A stretch of DNA of 64,000 bases. It comes from JAATGA01 sp047605605 (lineage in GTDB: Bacteria > Pseudomonadota > Alphaproteobacteria > Rhodobacterales > Rhodobacteraceae). A model generated the notes under the pieces. It did not search any database. It saw nothing but the letters and a program-made list of their open reading frames with translations, and was not told where the DNA came from. Location of the stretch: contig JASGFG010000003.1 in the NCBI GenBank assembly GCA_047605605.1, positions 26,588 through 90,587 on the forward strand. Reading direction: 5' to 3'. The translations under genes and the position numbers were made by a program. Each line of letters opens with the position of its first letter. Position 1 is the stretch's first letter. Below are positions 39,007 through 47,881 of this stretch, one piece after another.

Positions 39007-39792
39007 TCAGGACATGATCAGGCCGCCGTCGACGTTGACCGTCTGGCCGGTGATATAGGCCGCGTCCTCCGAGGCGAGAAAGGCGACCAGCGCCCCGACC
39101 TCGGCCGGGGTTCCGGCGCGCTGCATCGGAATGCCCTCGACCCATTCGGCCATCAACTCGCCGGGGCCGTATTCGCCCAGCATCTTGCCCCAGACGCGGT
39201 CGTTGTAATCCCACATCTCGGTGTGGATGATGCCGGGGCAGATGGCGTTGACGGTGATGCCTTCTTTGGCGACCTCTTTCGCAAGGCTTTGCGTCAGGCC
39301 GACCACGCCGAATTTCGAGGCGGCGTAATGGGGGGTATAGATGAAGCCTTGGCGGGCCTGCCCGGAGGCGGTGTTGACCAGCCGCCCGCGGGTGCCGCTG
39401 GCGCGGAAGCGGCGGATCGCCTCCTGGCAGCAGAGGAAGACGCCCTTGGTGTTCACGTCAAGGTTGAAGTCCCATTCGCGTTCGGTCAGATCCTCGACCC
39501 GTGCGATGGTGATGACGCCCGCGTTCTGGACCGAGACGGACAGCGCGCCCAGCTTCGCCTCGACCTCGGCATAGGCGGCCTTGACCGCGGCGGCATCGGT
39601 CACGTCCAGGATCAGGCCCAGGGTCTGCGCGCCGGTCTCGGCGGCGATGGCGGCGGCGGCGTCGGGTGTGTCCTTGTCGATGGCGGCGATGGCGACGCGG
39701 GCGCCTTCCTGCGCGAAACGGGTGGCGATGCCGCGGCCGATGCCCTTGTTGCCGCCGGTGACGAAGACGGTCTGGCCTGCGAAACGGTTCAT
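39007..39792 (-). CDS. SDR family NAD(P)-dependent dehydrogenase (sugar/polyol type)
   Basis: A 261-residue short-chain dehydrogenase. The cofactor motif TGGNKGIGRG lies at residues 12-21, NAG near residue 90, the catalytic serine in VNTASG near 140, and YAASK near 155. The family-typical C terminus is ITGQTVNVDGG. An acidic residue where the NADPH-binding arginine would be expected (AAIDKD) suggests NAD preference. It is last in a five-gene minus-strand operon with SorC regulator, kinase and transketolase halves, so it probably oxidises a polyol or sugar feeding that route. Confidence 0.85.
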   Translation of the reverse strand: MNRFAGQTVFVTGGNKGIGRGIATRFAQEGARVAIAAIDKDTPDAAAAIAAETGAQTLGLILDVTDAAAVKAAYAEVEAKLGALSVSVQNAGVITIARVEDLTEREWDFNLDVNTKGVFLCCQEAIRRFRASGTRGRLVNTASGQARQGFIYTPHYAASKFGVVGLTQSLAKEVAKEGITVNAICPGIIHTEMWDYNDRVWGKMLGEYGPGELMAEWVEGIPMQRAGTPAEVGALVAFLASEDAAYITGQTVNVDGGLIMS

Positions 39793-39830
39793 GGTGGTTT
39801 CTCCTTGTGGGTCGCGGCCCTGCCGTCCTG

Positions 39831-40781
39831 TCAGACGGTCAGCCGGGCCGCCGTGAATTTGTCTGTGACCAGCACGTCGATGATGCCCGCGCGCAGCGCG
39901 CCGGCGATGGCCAGCGTCTTGGCCTGCCCGCCGGCCAGCGCGATCACCCGCGGCACGGGGCGCAATTCGTCCAGCGAGATGCCGATCACCCGGTCGTCCA
40001 GCGGCGTGCGGACGGCATTGCCGTTCAGGTCGAAGAACCGAAGCGACACGTCGCCGACAGCGCCGGCGTCGGTGAGCGCCGCGAGCTCCTGCGCGGAAAA
40101 GATGTTGCCGGACCGCGCCAGAAGCTCGGACGGTTCCACCGCGCCGATGCCGATGATCGCCAGGCTGATGCGGCGGAACAGGTCCATCGTCTCGCGCACG
40201 AACGGGTCGGCCAGCATCACCAGCTTGCCCTCGCGCGAGGAGGCGACGCCCTGCACCGGCAGAAGCCGCGGCTCGGCCCCGGTCAGGCGGGCAAGGCGGG
40301 TGGTCAGTTGCGTCGCATGGGTCTGCACCGAAGGGTCGCCCATGCCGCCAAGGGTCTGGACGACATAGCGGGCCTTTGCGCCCTTCAGCGGGTGGATGTT
40401 GTCGACCATGCGCAGGATCGTCTGGCTCCAGCTGGAGACGCCGATGATCTCGTCGGGTTGCAGGGTGACTTCGAGGAAATGCGCCGCCGCCTCGCCGATG
40501 CGGGCCATGATCGCGCCCTCGCGGTCTTCGGTGCAGTCGACGACGATGGCCTCGCCCAGGCCGAACTTCTCGCGCAGGGCGGTTTCCAGATCGGCAAAGG
40601 TTCCGGGCGGCGGGATGACGGTGGTGCGCACGATCCCCTCTTGCTCGGCGCGCTTCAACATGCGCGAGACGGTGGCCTGCGACATGTGCAGATGTTCGGC
40701 GATCTCGGCCTGACGGCGGCCTTCCATATGATACATCTGGGCGACCCGCCCGATCAGCCGCAACTCGTTGACCCGTCCCAT
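39831..40781 (-). CDS. SorC/DeoR-type sugar-binding transcriptional regulator
   Basis: A 316-residue regulator of the SorC family. The N-terminal HTH (about residues 20-45, QAEIAEHLHMSQATVSRMLKRA) is followed by a sugar-phosphate-binding domain with VQTLGGMGDPSVQTHA and IIGIGAVEPSELL. These proteins bind phosphorylated ketoses and regulate the operon that makes them. The ATG at 40781 has GGGAGA upstream; a longer start at 40865 would overlap the kinase. A 16-bp palindrome sits between it and the kinase (40793-40808). Confidence 0.87.
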   Translation of the reverse strand: MGRVNELRLIGRVAQMYHMEGRRQAEIAEHLHMSQATVSRMLKRAEQEGIVRTTVIPPPGTFADLETALREKFGLGEAIVVDCTEDREGAIMARIGEAAAHFLEVTLQPDEIIGVSSWSQTILRMVDNIHPLKGAKARYVVQTLGGMGDPSVQTHATQLTTRLARLTGAEPRLLPVQGVASSREGKLVMLADPFVRETMDLFRRISLAIIGIGAVEPSELLARSGNIFSAQELAALTDAGAVGDVSLRFFDLNGNAVRTPLDDRVIGISLDELRPVPRVIALAGGQAKTLAIAGALRAGIIDVLVTDKFTAARLTV

Positions 40782-40792
40782 GCTGGTCTCCC

Positions 40793-40808
40793 GTGAATTT
40801 TTATTCAC
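40793..40808. promoter_or_regulatory. 16-bp palindrome between kinase and SorC gene
   Basis: GTGAATTTTTATTCAC: perfect 6-bp arms around TTTT. It overlaps the kinase stop codon and starts 12 bases upstream of the regulator gene. It shares AT-rich half-site character with repeats in the divergent promoter at 44130-44283, suggesting one regulator binds both. Confidence 0.5.
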
Positions 40809-42270
40809 TGATACCGGGTGGAACGGCCAGCGTCGAGCGGGCAACGGCATCCTGCCAGACGGCAAGCCGCGCCGCCCTGTCCAACGGGCGGGGGGCGACG
40901 GTCTGCCCCGCGCGCGGCAGGGCGGCTATGGCATCGAGATCGGACCAGATGCCCAGCGAAAGCCCCGCCAGATAAGCCGTCCCAAGGGCGGAGGCCTCGG
41001 GCGCGTCGCACTGGATCAGCGGGTGGTCCAGCGTGTCGGCCACGCATTGCATCAGGAACAGGTTCTTGCTGGGCCCGCCATCGGCGTAGAGCTTGCCCAG
41101 GGGGGCGGGGGATTGCGACACCATGGCGGCAAAGACATCATGCACCTGAAAGGCGATGGAATCGGTTGCCGCCCGCGCCATCTGCGCGCGGGTCGTGTTG
41201 AAGGTGATGCCGGAAAACAGCGCCCGCGCATCGGACTGCCAATAGGGCGCGCCAAGGCCGACAAAGGCGGGGACAAAGCCGGGACCGTCCGGTTCGGCCG
41301 TGGCGGCCAGATCGACCAGCGCCTGCACATCGGCCAATCCCAGAAGGTCGGCCATCCACGGCAGGGACGAGGCCGAGACGAGGATGTTGCCCTCGAACGC
41401 ATAGGTCGCGCGGCCGCTGATGGACCAGGCGATGGTGGTGGTGATACCGTTCTGCGGCGCGATGAAGGCGGGCAGGGTCGTCATCACCGACGATCCGGTG
41501 CCGAAGGTCACCTTGCCGTCGCCGGGGCGAAAGGCGCCATGGCCGAACAGCGCGGCATGGCTGTCGCCGATGGCGGCGCGGACGGGGGTGCCGTCGGGCA
41601 CACCCGGAACCCCGCGCGTCACGCCAAAGTCGCCGGCGCTGTCGCGCACCTGGGGCAGGACGGACAGGGGAACGCCGAACAGATCGCTCAACTCCGCGCT
41701 CCATTCCCGGCGGCCCAGATCGTAAAGCTGGCTGCGCGCGGCATTGGCGGCGTCGCAGGCATGGACCGCGCCGCCGGTCAGGCAATGGATCAGCCAGGCG
41801 TCGATGGTGCCGAGCCGGACGGCACGGCCCTGCGGCGCGCGGTCCAGCAACCAGCGCATCTTTGGCCCCGGAAACATCGGGTCGAGGGGCAGCCCGGTCA
41901 GCGCCTGCACCCGCGGCGCATGGCCCGCGGCGTTCAGCGCGGCGCAGGCCGGGGCGGTGCGGCGGCATTGCCAGCTGACCACCGGCCCCAGCGGCTCGCC
42001 CGTTTCGGCATCCCAGATGGTGACGGATTCGCGCTGGTTGGAAATGGCGATGCCCAGGATTTCGACCCCCGGACCTGCGGCCAGACAGGCGGCAATCGCC
42101 TCGCAGACCGAGGCCCAGAGGCGCTGCGGGCTTTGTTCCACCCAGCCCGGTTGCGGATGTTCGATCCCCACCGGGGCCGATCCGCGCGAAAGGATGTACC
42201 CCTCGGTCGAGACGAGGACGGCCTTGGAATTGGTCGTGCCCTGGTCGATGGCAAGGATGGCGCGGGTCAT
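40801..42270 (-). CDS. FGGY-family carbohydrate kinase
   Basis: A 489-residue kinase that phosphorylates a sugar, ketose or polyol with ATP. The N-terminal phosphate motif AIDQGTTNSK and a GIAISNQRE block are followed by a TFGTGSSVMTT nucleotide motif and GLGAPYWQSDARALFSG. The C-terminal domain includes LYADGGPSKN. GlpK-like motifs are present, but no glp genes flank it. The partners (transketolase halves, SDR, SorC regulator) point to a ketose kinase; apulose kinase is one candidate. The substrate is inference. Confidence 0.85.
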   Translation of the reverse strand: MTRAILAIDQGTTNSKAVLVSTEGYILSRGSAPVGIEHPQPGWVEQSPQRLWASVCEAIAACLAAGPGVEILGIAISNQRESVTIWDAETGEPLGPVVSWQCRRTAPACAALNAAGHAPRVQALTGLPLDPMFPGPKMRWLLDRAPQGRAVRLGTIDAWLIHCLTGGAVHACDAANAARSQLYDLGRREWSAELSDLFGVPLSVLPQVRDSAGDFGVTRGVPGVPDGTPVRAAIGDSHAALFGHGAFRPGDGKVTFGTGSSVMTTLPAFIAPQNGITTTIAWSISGRATYAFEGNILVSASSLPWMADLLGLADVQALVDLAATAEPDGPGFVPAFVGLGAPYWQSDARALFSGITFNTTRAQMARAATDSIAFQVHDVFAAMVSQSPAPLGKLYADGGPSKNLFLMQCVADTLDHPLIQCDAPEASALGTAYLAGLSLGIWSDLDAIAALPRAGQTVAPRPLDRAARLAVWQDAVARSTLAVPPGISE

Positions 42271-42343
42271 GATGGTCCTGGGTCAAACGGAAAGGGGGGG
42301 CGGCGGGGAAGGGGCGCCGCACCGGACGCGCGGGAAACCGGCT

Positions 42344-43306
42344 TTAGCCGCGTTTCCGCGCGATCAGGGTCTGGGCGGCATCGGCCACGGCCTCGGGCGC
42401 CATGCCGAATTCGTCCAGCAGAAATTCGGCCGATCCGGTGGGGGCAAAGATGCCGGGCACGCCCAAGATCTTCATCGGCACCGGCGCCTCGGCCACCACC
42501 ACCTCGGCAATGGCCGACCCCAGCCCGCCATAGACCGAATGTTCCTCGGCCGTCAGGATCGCGCCGGTGTCGCGGGCGGCGGCGATGATGGCCTCGGCGT
42601 CGATGGGGCGGACGGTGGCCATGTTCAGCACCCGCGCCTGAATCCCGCGCGCGGCGAGGATGTCGGCGGCCTTGACCATGCGGTGCGTCAGCGTGCCATT
42701 GGCGATCAGCGTCACATCGCCACCGTCGCGCAGTAGGTTGGCCTTGCCGAGCTCGAACTTGTGGCCCGCGGGCAGCAGGTCGGGCACGCCCACCCGCGAC
42801 AGGCGCAGGAAGCAGGGGCCGGCATAGGTCGCCGCCCATTCGACTGCCGCCGCCGTCTCGATCGAATCACAAGGCGCGATCACCGGCAGGTTCGGCAGAA
42901 CGCGGGTCCAGGCGAAATCCTCGATGGAATGGTGGGTCGGCCCCAGTTCGCCATAGGCCATGCCGGACGAGATGCCGACCAGTTTCACGTTGGCATTGGA
43001 ATAGGCGATGTCGGCCTTGATCTGTTCCAGCGCCCGGCCGGTCAGGAAACAGGCCGCGCCACAGACGAAGGGCAGCAGCCCGCCATTCGCCAGCCCCGCA
43101 CCGACGCCGACCATATCCTGTTCGGCAATGCCGACGTTGATCAGCCGGTCGGGGAACTTCGACTTGAACCCGCCCAGCTTGGACGAGCCGACGGAATCGT
43201 TGCAGACGGCCACGACCTTGCCGTTTTCGGCGCCCAGCCGTTCCAGAACGGCGACAAAGGCATCGCGGCAGTCATGCAGTTTGGGCGAGGGGGTGGCGGC
43301 GTTCAT
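42344..43306 (-). CDS. Transketolase C-terminal subunit (split transketolase)
   Basis: A 320-residue protein covering the pyrimidine-binding and C-terminal domains of transketolase. Markers are INVGIAEQDMVGVGAGLA at about residue 56, FCLTGRALEQIK-like FLTGRALEQIKAD, and LTAEEHSVYGGLGSAIAEV in the C-terminal domain. It lacks the TPP diphosphate-binding domain, which is in the partner gene at 43303. The start overlaps the partner stop (ATGA). Together they form a thiamine-dependent enzyme that moves two-carbon units between sugars. A split enzyme next to a ketose kinase suggests a dedicated route rather than the housekeeping pentose cycle. Confidence 0.9.
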   Translation of the reverse strand: MNAATPSPKLHDCRDAFVAVLERLGAENGKVVAVCNDSVGSSKLGGFKSKFPDRLINVGIAEQDMVGVGAGLANGGLLPFVCGAACFLTGRALEQIKADIAYSNANVKLVGISSGMAYGELGPTHHSIEDFAWTRVLPNLPVIAPCDSIETAAAVEWAATYAGPCFLRLSRVGVPDLLPAGHKFELGKANLLRDGGDVTLIANGTLTHRMVKAADILAARGIQARVLNMATVRPIDAEAIIAAARDTGAILTAEEHSVYGGLGSAIAEVVVAEAPVPMKILGVPGIFAPTGSAEFLLDEFGMAPEAVADAAQTLIARKRG

Positions 43307-44115
43307 TCCGGGATCTCCGCAAGTTCGGCAAGGGCGATCTGATATTGTTCGGCATTCGGCACCTTGTGGTGCCAGTCGACCTTGTCCTGCATGAAGGAAA
43401 TGCCGTGGCCCTTGTTGGTATGGGCGACGATGCAATGCGGGCGATCGCCCCGGTGTTCCAGCGCCGGCACGACCTCGGCCATGGCATTGCCGTCGATCTC
43501 GGTCACGTCCCAGTCAAAGGCTTCCAGCTTGCGGCGCAGGGGGGCCAGGTTGTTGGTCTCGGCAATCGCCGCGCCCTGCTGGAAGCGGTTATGGTCGATG
43601 ATCAGCGTCAGGTTCGACAGCCCGAACTGGGATGCGGCCATGATCGCCTCCCAGTTGGAGCCTTCCTGCATCTCGCCGTCGCCGGTCATGACATAGGTGC
43701 GCCAGTCCGCGCCTTGCAGCTTGGCGGCCTTGGCCATGCCGACCGCGACCGGCAGGCCGTGGCCCAGCGGGCCGGTGTTGGTTTCGACGCCCGGCACCTT
43801 GTTGCAGTTCGGGTGGCCGTTCAGCCGCGAATAGGGTTTGAGGAAGGTGGAAATCTCATCCTCGGGGATGAAGCCGCGCTTGGCCAGCGTCACATAGAGC
43901 GCGCAGGCGGTATGGCCCTTGGACAGCACGAATCGGTCGCGGTCGGGATGCTTCGGCTGGTCGGGCCAGATGCGCAGCACGCGAAAGTAGAGCGCCGTCA
44001 TGATGTCGATGGCGGACATTTCGCCCCCGATATGGCCGGCGCCCGCCTCGAACACGGCTTGCAGATCGCGTCGGCGAATCTGGCGGGCGATGCGTTCCAG
44101 CTCCTTCGTGTGCAT
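43303..44115 (-). CDS. Transketolase N-terminal subunit (split transketolase)
   Basis: A 270-residue TPP-binding half. The diphosphate motif GDGEMQEGSNWEAIM lies at about residues 145-159, ending in DHN, and the early histidine segments SKGHTACALY and GPLGHGLPVAVG are typical of transketolase. The ATG at 44115 has GAGGAA upstream; another ATG at 44133 repeats the residues MHT. First gene of the minus-strand operon and coupled to the C-terminal half. Alternative family members of this shape include apulose-4-phosphate and sulfosugar transketolases. Confidence 0.9.
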   Translation of the reverse strand: MHTKELERIARQIRRRDLQAVFEAGAGHIGGEMSAIDIMTALYFRVLRIWPDQPKHPDRDRFVLSKGHTACALYVTLAKRGFIPEDEISTFLKPYSRLNGHPNCNKVPGVETNTGPLGHGLPVAVGMAKAAKLQGADWRTYVMTGDGEMQEGSNWEAIMAASQFGLSNLTLIIDHNRFQQGAAIAETNNLAPLRRKLEAFDWDVTEIDGNAMAEVVPALEHRGDRPHCIVAHTNKGHGISFMQDKVDWHHKVPNAEQYQIALAELAEIPE

Positions 44116-44331
44116 GATTTCCTCGGTGTGCATAAATATACTGTTGGAGATATAATTGCGCCACCCCTATCGAAGTCAAGGGAAAAAGCGGCTGCGCGAT
44201 GATTTTCCGGGAAGGATGATTCAAGGTTGACAGGATGGCGACGAGTCGGATACGCATTAATCAACGTATGTGAATATTTATGCTATGCGCAAGCCTATCC
44301 AGATTGCCGGGCTTGCGCCGGGGGGGGAAGA
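44116..44331. promoter_or_regulatory. Divergent promoter with distant inverted half-sites
   Basis: 216 bases between the transketolase operon and the second sugar transporter. GCATAAATAT at 44130-44139 and its exact complement ATATTTATGC at 44274-44283 face each other across about 134 bases, near each promoter. The right copy continues the motif GTGAATATTTATGC, which resembles the palindrome at 40793. A looping SorC-type regulator would explain the layout. Confidence 0.5.
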
Positions 44332-45306
44332 ATGACCGCAGTATCGACCGGAAGTGACGGAAAGGCAGGGCGCGGGCTTCTGGCTGCGTTGCGCGGGGCG
44401 ACCGGGCCGTTGATCGGGCTGATCCTGCTGTGCCTGTTCCTGTCGGTGGCCACGGACAAGTTCCTGTCGGTGCGGAACTTCCTGAACATCCTGGACCAGA
44501 TCACCGTCCTGGGCATCATGGCCGTGGGGATGAGCTTCGTCATCCTGATCGGCGGCATCGACCTGGCCGTCGGATCGGTGCTGGCGCTGTCGATGATGGT
44601 GATGGGGTGGCTGGCCAATGTGATGGGCCTGCCGCTGCCCCTGGCGATGGTTGTGGCGCTGATCGCCTCGGGCGCCTGCGGGGCGGTTTCCGGGGTGCTG
44701 ATCACCACCTTCCGCGTGCCGCCCTTCATCGCGACGCTGGCGATGATGTCGGTGGCGCGGGGGCTGGCCAACATGATCACCGACGGCCAGCAGATCGTGG
44801 GCTTTTCGCCCTGGTTCATGATGCTGGCGATCGAGCGGCATTTCGGCGTGCTGACCGCGACCGTGGCCCTGATGCTGGTCGTGGTCGCCCTGGCCTGGGC
44901 TTTCCTGCACTATCGCGCAGAAGGGCGGACGCTCTATGCCGTCGGCGGCAACCCCGAGGTGGCGCGGCTGGCCGGGATCAACGTCAAGCGGGTGACGATC
45001 GCCGTCTATGTCGCGGCGGCGGTTCTGGCGGGTCTGGCCGGGATCGTGCTGGCGGCGCGGCTCGACTCGGTCCAGCCCTCGTCGGGCATCGGGTATGAGC
45101 TGGACACCATCGCGGCGGTCGTCATCGGCGGCACCTCGCTGTCGGGCGGATCGGGCAGTATCGGCGGCACGCTGATCGGGGTGCTGATCATCGGGGTGCT
45201 GCGCAACGGGCTGAACCTGCTGAACGTCTCGCCGTTTCTGCAACAGGTGATCATCGGCGTCGTCATCGTTCTGGCCGTGGCGGCCGAAACGCTGCGCCGC
45301 AAGTGA
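44332..45306 (+). CDS. Ribose-type sugar ABC transporter permease (RbsC-like)
   Basis: A 324-residue inner-membrane permease with about nine hydrophobic segments. RbsC-type motifs include MAVGMSFVILIGGIDLAVGS, FIATLAMMSVARGLA, AVGGNPEVARLAGI and [34 protein letters not shown] sequence precedes the ATG at 44332. First gene of an operon (permease, binding protein, ATPase, SDR) divergent from the transketolase genes. Confidence 0.9.
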   Translation: MTAVSTGSDGKAGRGLLAALRGATGPLIGLILLCLFLSVATDKFLSVRNFLNILDQITVLGIMAVGMSFVILIGGIDLAVGSVLALSMMVMGWLANVMGLPLPLAMVVALIASGACGAVSGVLITTFRVPPFIATLAMMSVARGLANMITDGQQIVGFSPWFMMLAIERHFGVLTATVALMLVVVALAWAFLHYRAEGRTLYAVGGNPEVARLAGINVKRVTIAVYVAAAVLAGLAGIVLAARLDSVQPSSGIGYELDTIAAVVIGGTSLSGGSGSIGGTLIGVLIIGVLRNGLNLLNVSPFLQQVIIGVVIVLAVAAETLRRK

Positions 45307-45312
45307 GGTTTC

Positions 45313-45340
45313 CGGTGGCGGCCCCCAACGGCCGCCACCG
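45313..45340 (+). terminator. GC-rich hairpin between permease and binding-protein genes
   Basis: Perfect 11-bp arms CGGTGGCGGCC and GGCCGCCACCG with a 6-base loop, directly after the permease stop. Here the hairpin precedes rather than follows the binding-protein gene, so it may act as a processing or attenuation site that separates binding-protein expression. Confidence 0.5.
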
Positions 45341-45427
45341 CAAGTGATCGCGCCATCGCGGCCGATAAGTTCCGCGCCCCGGAGAGGAAGACCGGCGGGG
45401 CAGGAGTAACCCAGTGGAGGATAACCC

Positions 45428-46357
45428 ATGAAACTGAACCGTATGTTCCTGACCTCGGCAGCCCTTCTGGCGCTGTCGCTGGGCAGCGCGCAGGCCGAAG
45501 AGGTCAAGAAGATCGGCCTGGCCGTCGCCAACCTTCAGGCGAACTTCTTCAACCAGATCAAGCAGGCGGTCGAGGCCGAGGCCAAGACCCGCGGGATCGA
45601 GGTCGTGACCGTCGACGCCAAGGGCGACGGCCCCACCCAAGTCAGCCAGATCCAGGACCTGATCACCCAGGACATCGACGCGCTGATCTATATCCCCGCC
45701 GGTGCGGCGGCGGCCTCGGTCCCGGTGAAACTGGCGCAGGCGGAACATATTCCGGTGGTCAACGTCGACCGCAACGCCGATGGCGCGCCGGGCGATACCT
45801 TCCTGGCCACCGACTCCGTCACCTCGGCCAAGGCGGTCTGCGATTATATCATCAAGCAGGCCGGGGGTCAGGGCAAGATGCTGATCGTCCACGGCCAGAA
45901 GGGCACCACGCCCGAGGTCGACCGCTCCAAAGGCTGCGGTGAATCCATTGCCGCCAACCCCGGCGTGACCGTGGTGGCCGAGCAATGGTCGAACATGTGG
46001 AGCCAGGACGAAGGCTTCCAGATCACGCAGAACCTGCTGCAAGCGAACCCGGACGTGACCATCATCTTCGCGCAGGCCGACGCGCTGGCCCTGGGCGCCG
46101 CACAGGCGATCAAGGTCGCGAACCTGCCGCAAAAGATCTGGCTGGCAGGCTTTGACGGCGATACCGCCGCACTTGAGGCGCTGAAGAACGGCGTGTTCGA
46201 CGTGACGGCGACCCAGCAGACGCAGGCCATGGGCCGCGCGGCGGTCGACATGGCGGTCCGCTTGGGCGCGGGCGAAAAGGTCGAACCGATCCAGCTGATG
46301 GATGCGACGCTGACGACGAAGGACAACGTCGACGGCTTTATCGCCAACCATCCGTAA
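45428..46357 (+). CDS. Ribose-type sugar ABC transporter substrate-binding protein
   Basis: A 309-residue periplasmic receptor with a Sec signal over residues 1-23 (ending SAQAEE). RbsB-type segments include KIGLAVANLQANFFNQIKQAV, NVDRNADG near residue 115, and QADALALGAAQAI with LAGFDGD in the C-terminal lobe. It belongs to the transporter encoded around it. The ligand is unknown; the divergent kinase/transketolase operon suggests it delivers that pathway's substrate. Confidence 0.88.
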   Translation: MKLNRMFLTSAALLALSLGSAQAEEVKKIGLAVANLQANFFNQIKQAVEAEAKTRGIEVVTVDAKGDGPTQVSQIQDLITQDIDALIYIPAGAAAASVPVKLAQAEHIPVVNVDRNADGAPGDTFLATDSVTSAKAVCDYIIKQAGGQGKMLIVHGQKGTTPEVDRSKGCGESIAANPGVTVVAEQWSNMWSQDEGFQITQNLLQANPDVTIIFAQADALALGAAQAIKVANLPQKIWLAGFDGDTAALEALKNGVFDVTATQQTQAMGRAAVDMAVRLGAGEKVEPIQLMDATLTTKDNVDGFIANHP

Positions 46358-46384
46358 CCGGCGGCAAAGGAAGGAACCCGCGCC

Positions 46385-47866
46385 ATGACCGCACCGATCC
46401 TGTCGCTTCGCGGCATCTCGAAAAGCTATGGGGGGCTTCCCGTGCTCCGCAAGGTGGATCTGGATGTCCATGCCGGAGAGGTCGTCGCCCTGCTGGGCGA
46501 GAATGGCGCGGGGAAATCCACGCTTTCGGGCATCATCGCGGGGTCGCGAGAGCCGTCCGAGGGCAGCATGACCTGGCTGGGGCAGGATTATGCCCCGGCC
46601 TCTCCGCGCGAGGCGATCGACAAGGGCGTGGTCCTGATCCACCAGGAACTGAAGCTGTTGCCGGAACTGTCCATCGCGGAAAACGTCTTCATCGGCCGCT
46701 GGCCGATGAAGGGGGGCAAGGTGGACCGCGCCGCGATGATCGCGCGGGCCGAGGCGCAGTTGGCGCGGCTGAACCTTCATCTGCCGGCGACGCGCAAGGT
46801 GCAGGGCCTGTCGACCGCGCAGCAGCAGCTGATCGAGATCGCCAAGGCGCTGGCGCTGAACGCGAAGCTTTTGATCCTGGACGAGCCGACCGCGGCGCTT
46901 GGCGGGGCCGAGACCGAGGCGCTGTTCACGCAGGTGCGCAAGCTGCGGGCCGAAGGCGTGGGCATCATCTACATCTCGCACCGGATGGAGGAGATCCGCC
47001 AGATCACCGACCGCATCGTGGTCTTGCGCGACGGCGAACATGTCGCCGATTTCGCCGACAGCGCCACGCCGGTGCGCACCGTGGTGGAAAGCATGGTCGG
47101 CCGCAGCCTTGACCGCATGTTCCCGCCGGTGCCCGTGCCCAAGGCCAACATCGTGCTGGAGGTGCGGGGCCTGACCGGCGCAAACGGCGCCTTCAACGAT
47201 GTCAGCTTTTCCGTGGCCGAGGGCGAGATCCTGGGCGTGGCCGGTCTGGTCGGCGCGGGCCGCACCGAAATGGTGCGCGCCATCGCGGGTGCCGACCCGG
47301 TGGCATCCGGCACTATCCGCATGAATGGCCGGGACCTTCGCCTGTCCAGCCCCGCGGACGCCATCGCGCAGGGCATCGTCATGGTGCCCGAGGACCGCAA
47401 GTTGCAGGGTCTCGTCGTCGAACACCAGATCGGCGAGAACATTGCCTATGCCAACCTCGACAAGGTTGCCCCCGGCGGATGGATCACGCGCAAGCGGATC
47501 CGGAAATTCGCCGATGCGGCTATCGCGAAATTCGGCGTCAAGGGACGGGGCGTGCAACCGGCCTCGGCCCTGTCGGGCGGCAACCAGCAAAAGGTCGTCA
47601 TCGCCAAATGGCTGGCGCGCGACCCGCGCGTGGTCATTCTGGACGAGCCGACCCGCGGCATCGACGTGGGCGCGCGCGCGGGCATTTATGACATCATCAC
47701 CGGGCTGGCGGCACAGGGCGTGGCCGTGATCGTCGTCAGCTCGGACCTGGAGGAAGTGCTGGGCGTCTCGAACCGGATCGTGGTTCTGGCGCAGGGCAAG
47801 CAGGCCGGTATCCTTGACCGCAAGGACGCAAACGACGTGTCGGTCATGGAGCTGGCGACCATCTGA
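46385..47866 (+). CDS. Ribose-type sugar ABC transporter ATP-binding protein (RbsA-like)
   Basis: A 493-residue two-domain ATPase. Domain 1 has Walker [10 protein letters not shown] and Walker B LILDEPTAALG; the signature there is degenerate (LSTAQQQLIEIAKAL), as usual in this family. Domain 2 has a degenerate Walker A GLVGAGRTE, the signature [15 protein letters not shown] and Walker [21 protein letters not shown] sequence precedes the ATG. It couples ATP hydrolysis to import through the permease at 44332. Confidence 0.9.
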   Translation: MTAPILSLRGISKSYGGLPVLRKVDLDVHAGEVVALLGENGAGKSTLSGIIAGSREPSEGSMTWLGQDYAPASPREAIDKGVVLIHQELKLLPELSIAENVFIGRWPMKGGKVDRAAMIARAEAQLARLNLHLPATRKVQGLSTAQQQLIEIAKALALNAKLLILDEPTAALGGAETEALFTQVRKLRAEGVGIIYISHRMEEIRQITDRIVVLRDGEHVADFADSATPVRTVVESMVGRSLDRMFPPVPVPKANIVLEVRGLTGANGAFNDVSFSVAEGEILGVAGLVGAGRTEMVRAIAGADPVASGTIRMNGRDLRLSSPADAIAQGIVMVPEDRKLQGLVVEHQIGENIAYANLDKVAPGGWITRKRIRKFADAAIAKFGVKGRGVQPASALSGGNQQKVVIAKWLARDPRVVILDEPTRGIDVGARAGIYDIITGLAAQGVAVIVVSSDLEEVLGVSNRIVVLAQGKQAGILDRKDANDVSVMELATI

Positions 47867-47881
47867 AAGCAGGGAAAGACC

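Noticed and set aside
40801..42270. Glycerol kinase (glpK)
   Set aside because: Motifs are shared with GlpK, but no glycerol facilitator, glp dehydrogenase or regulator is nearby, while transketolase halves and a SorC regulator are. Kept as an FGGY kinase of unknown substrate.
42344..44115. 1-deoxyxylulose-5-phosphate synthase or pyruvate dehydrogenase E1 halves
   Set aside because: The N-terminal half has transketolase-type SKGHTA and GPLGHGL motifs and the gene context is sugar catabolism, not isoprenoid synthesis or 2-oxoacid oxidation.
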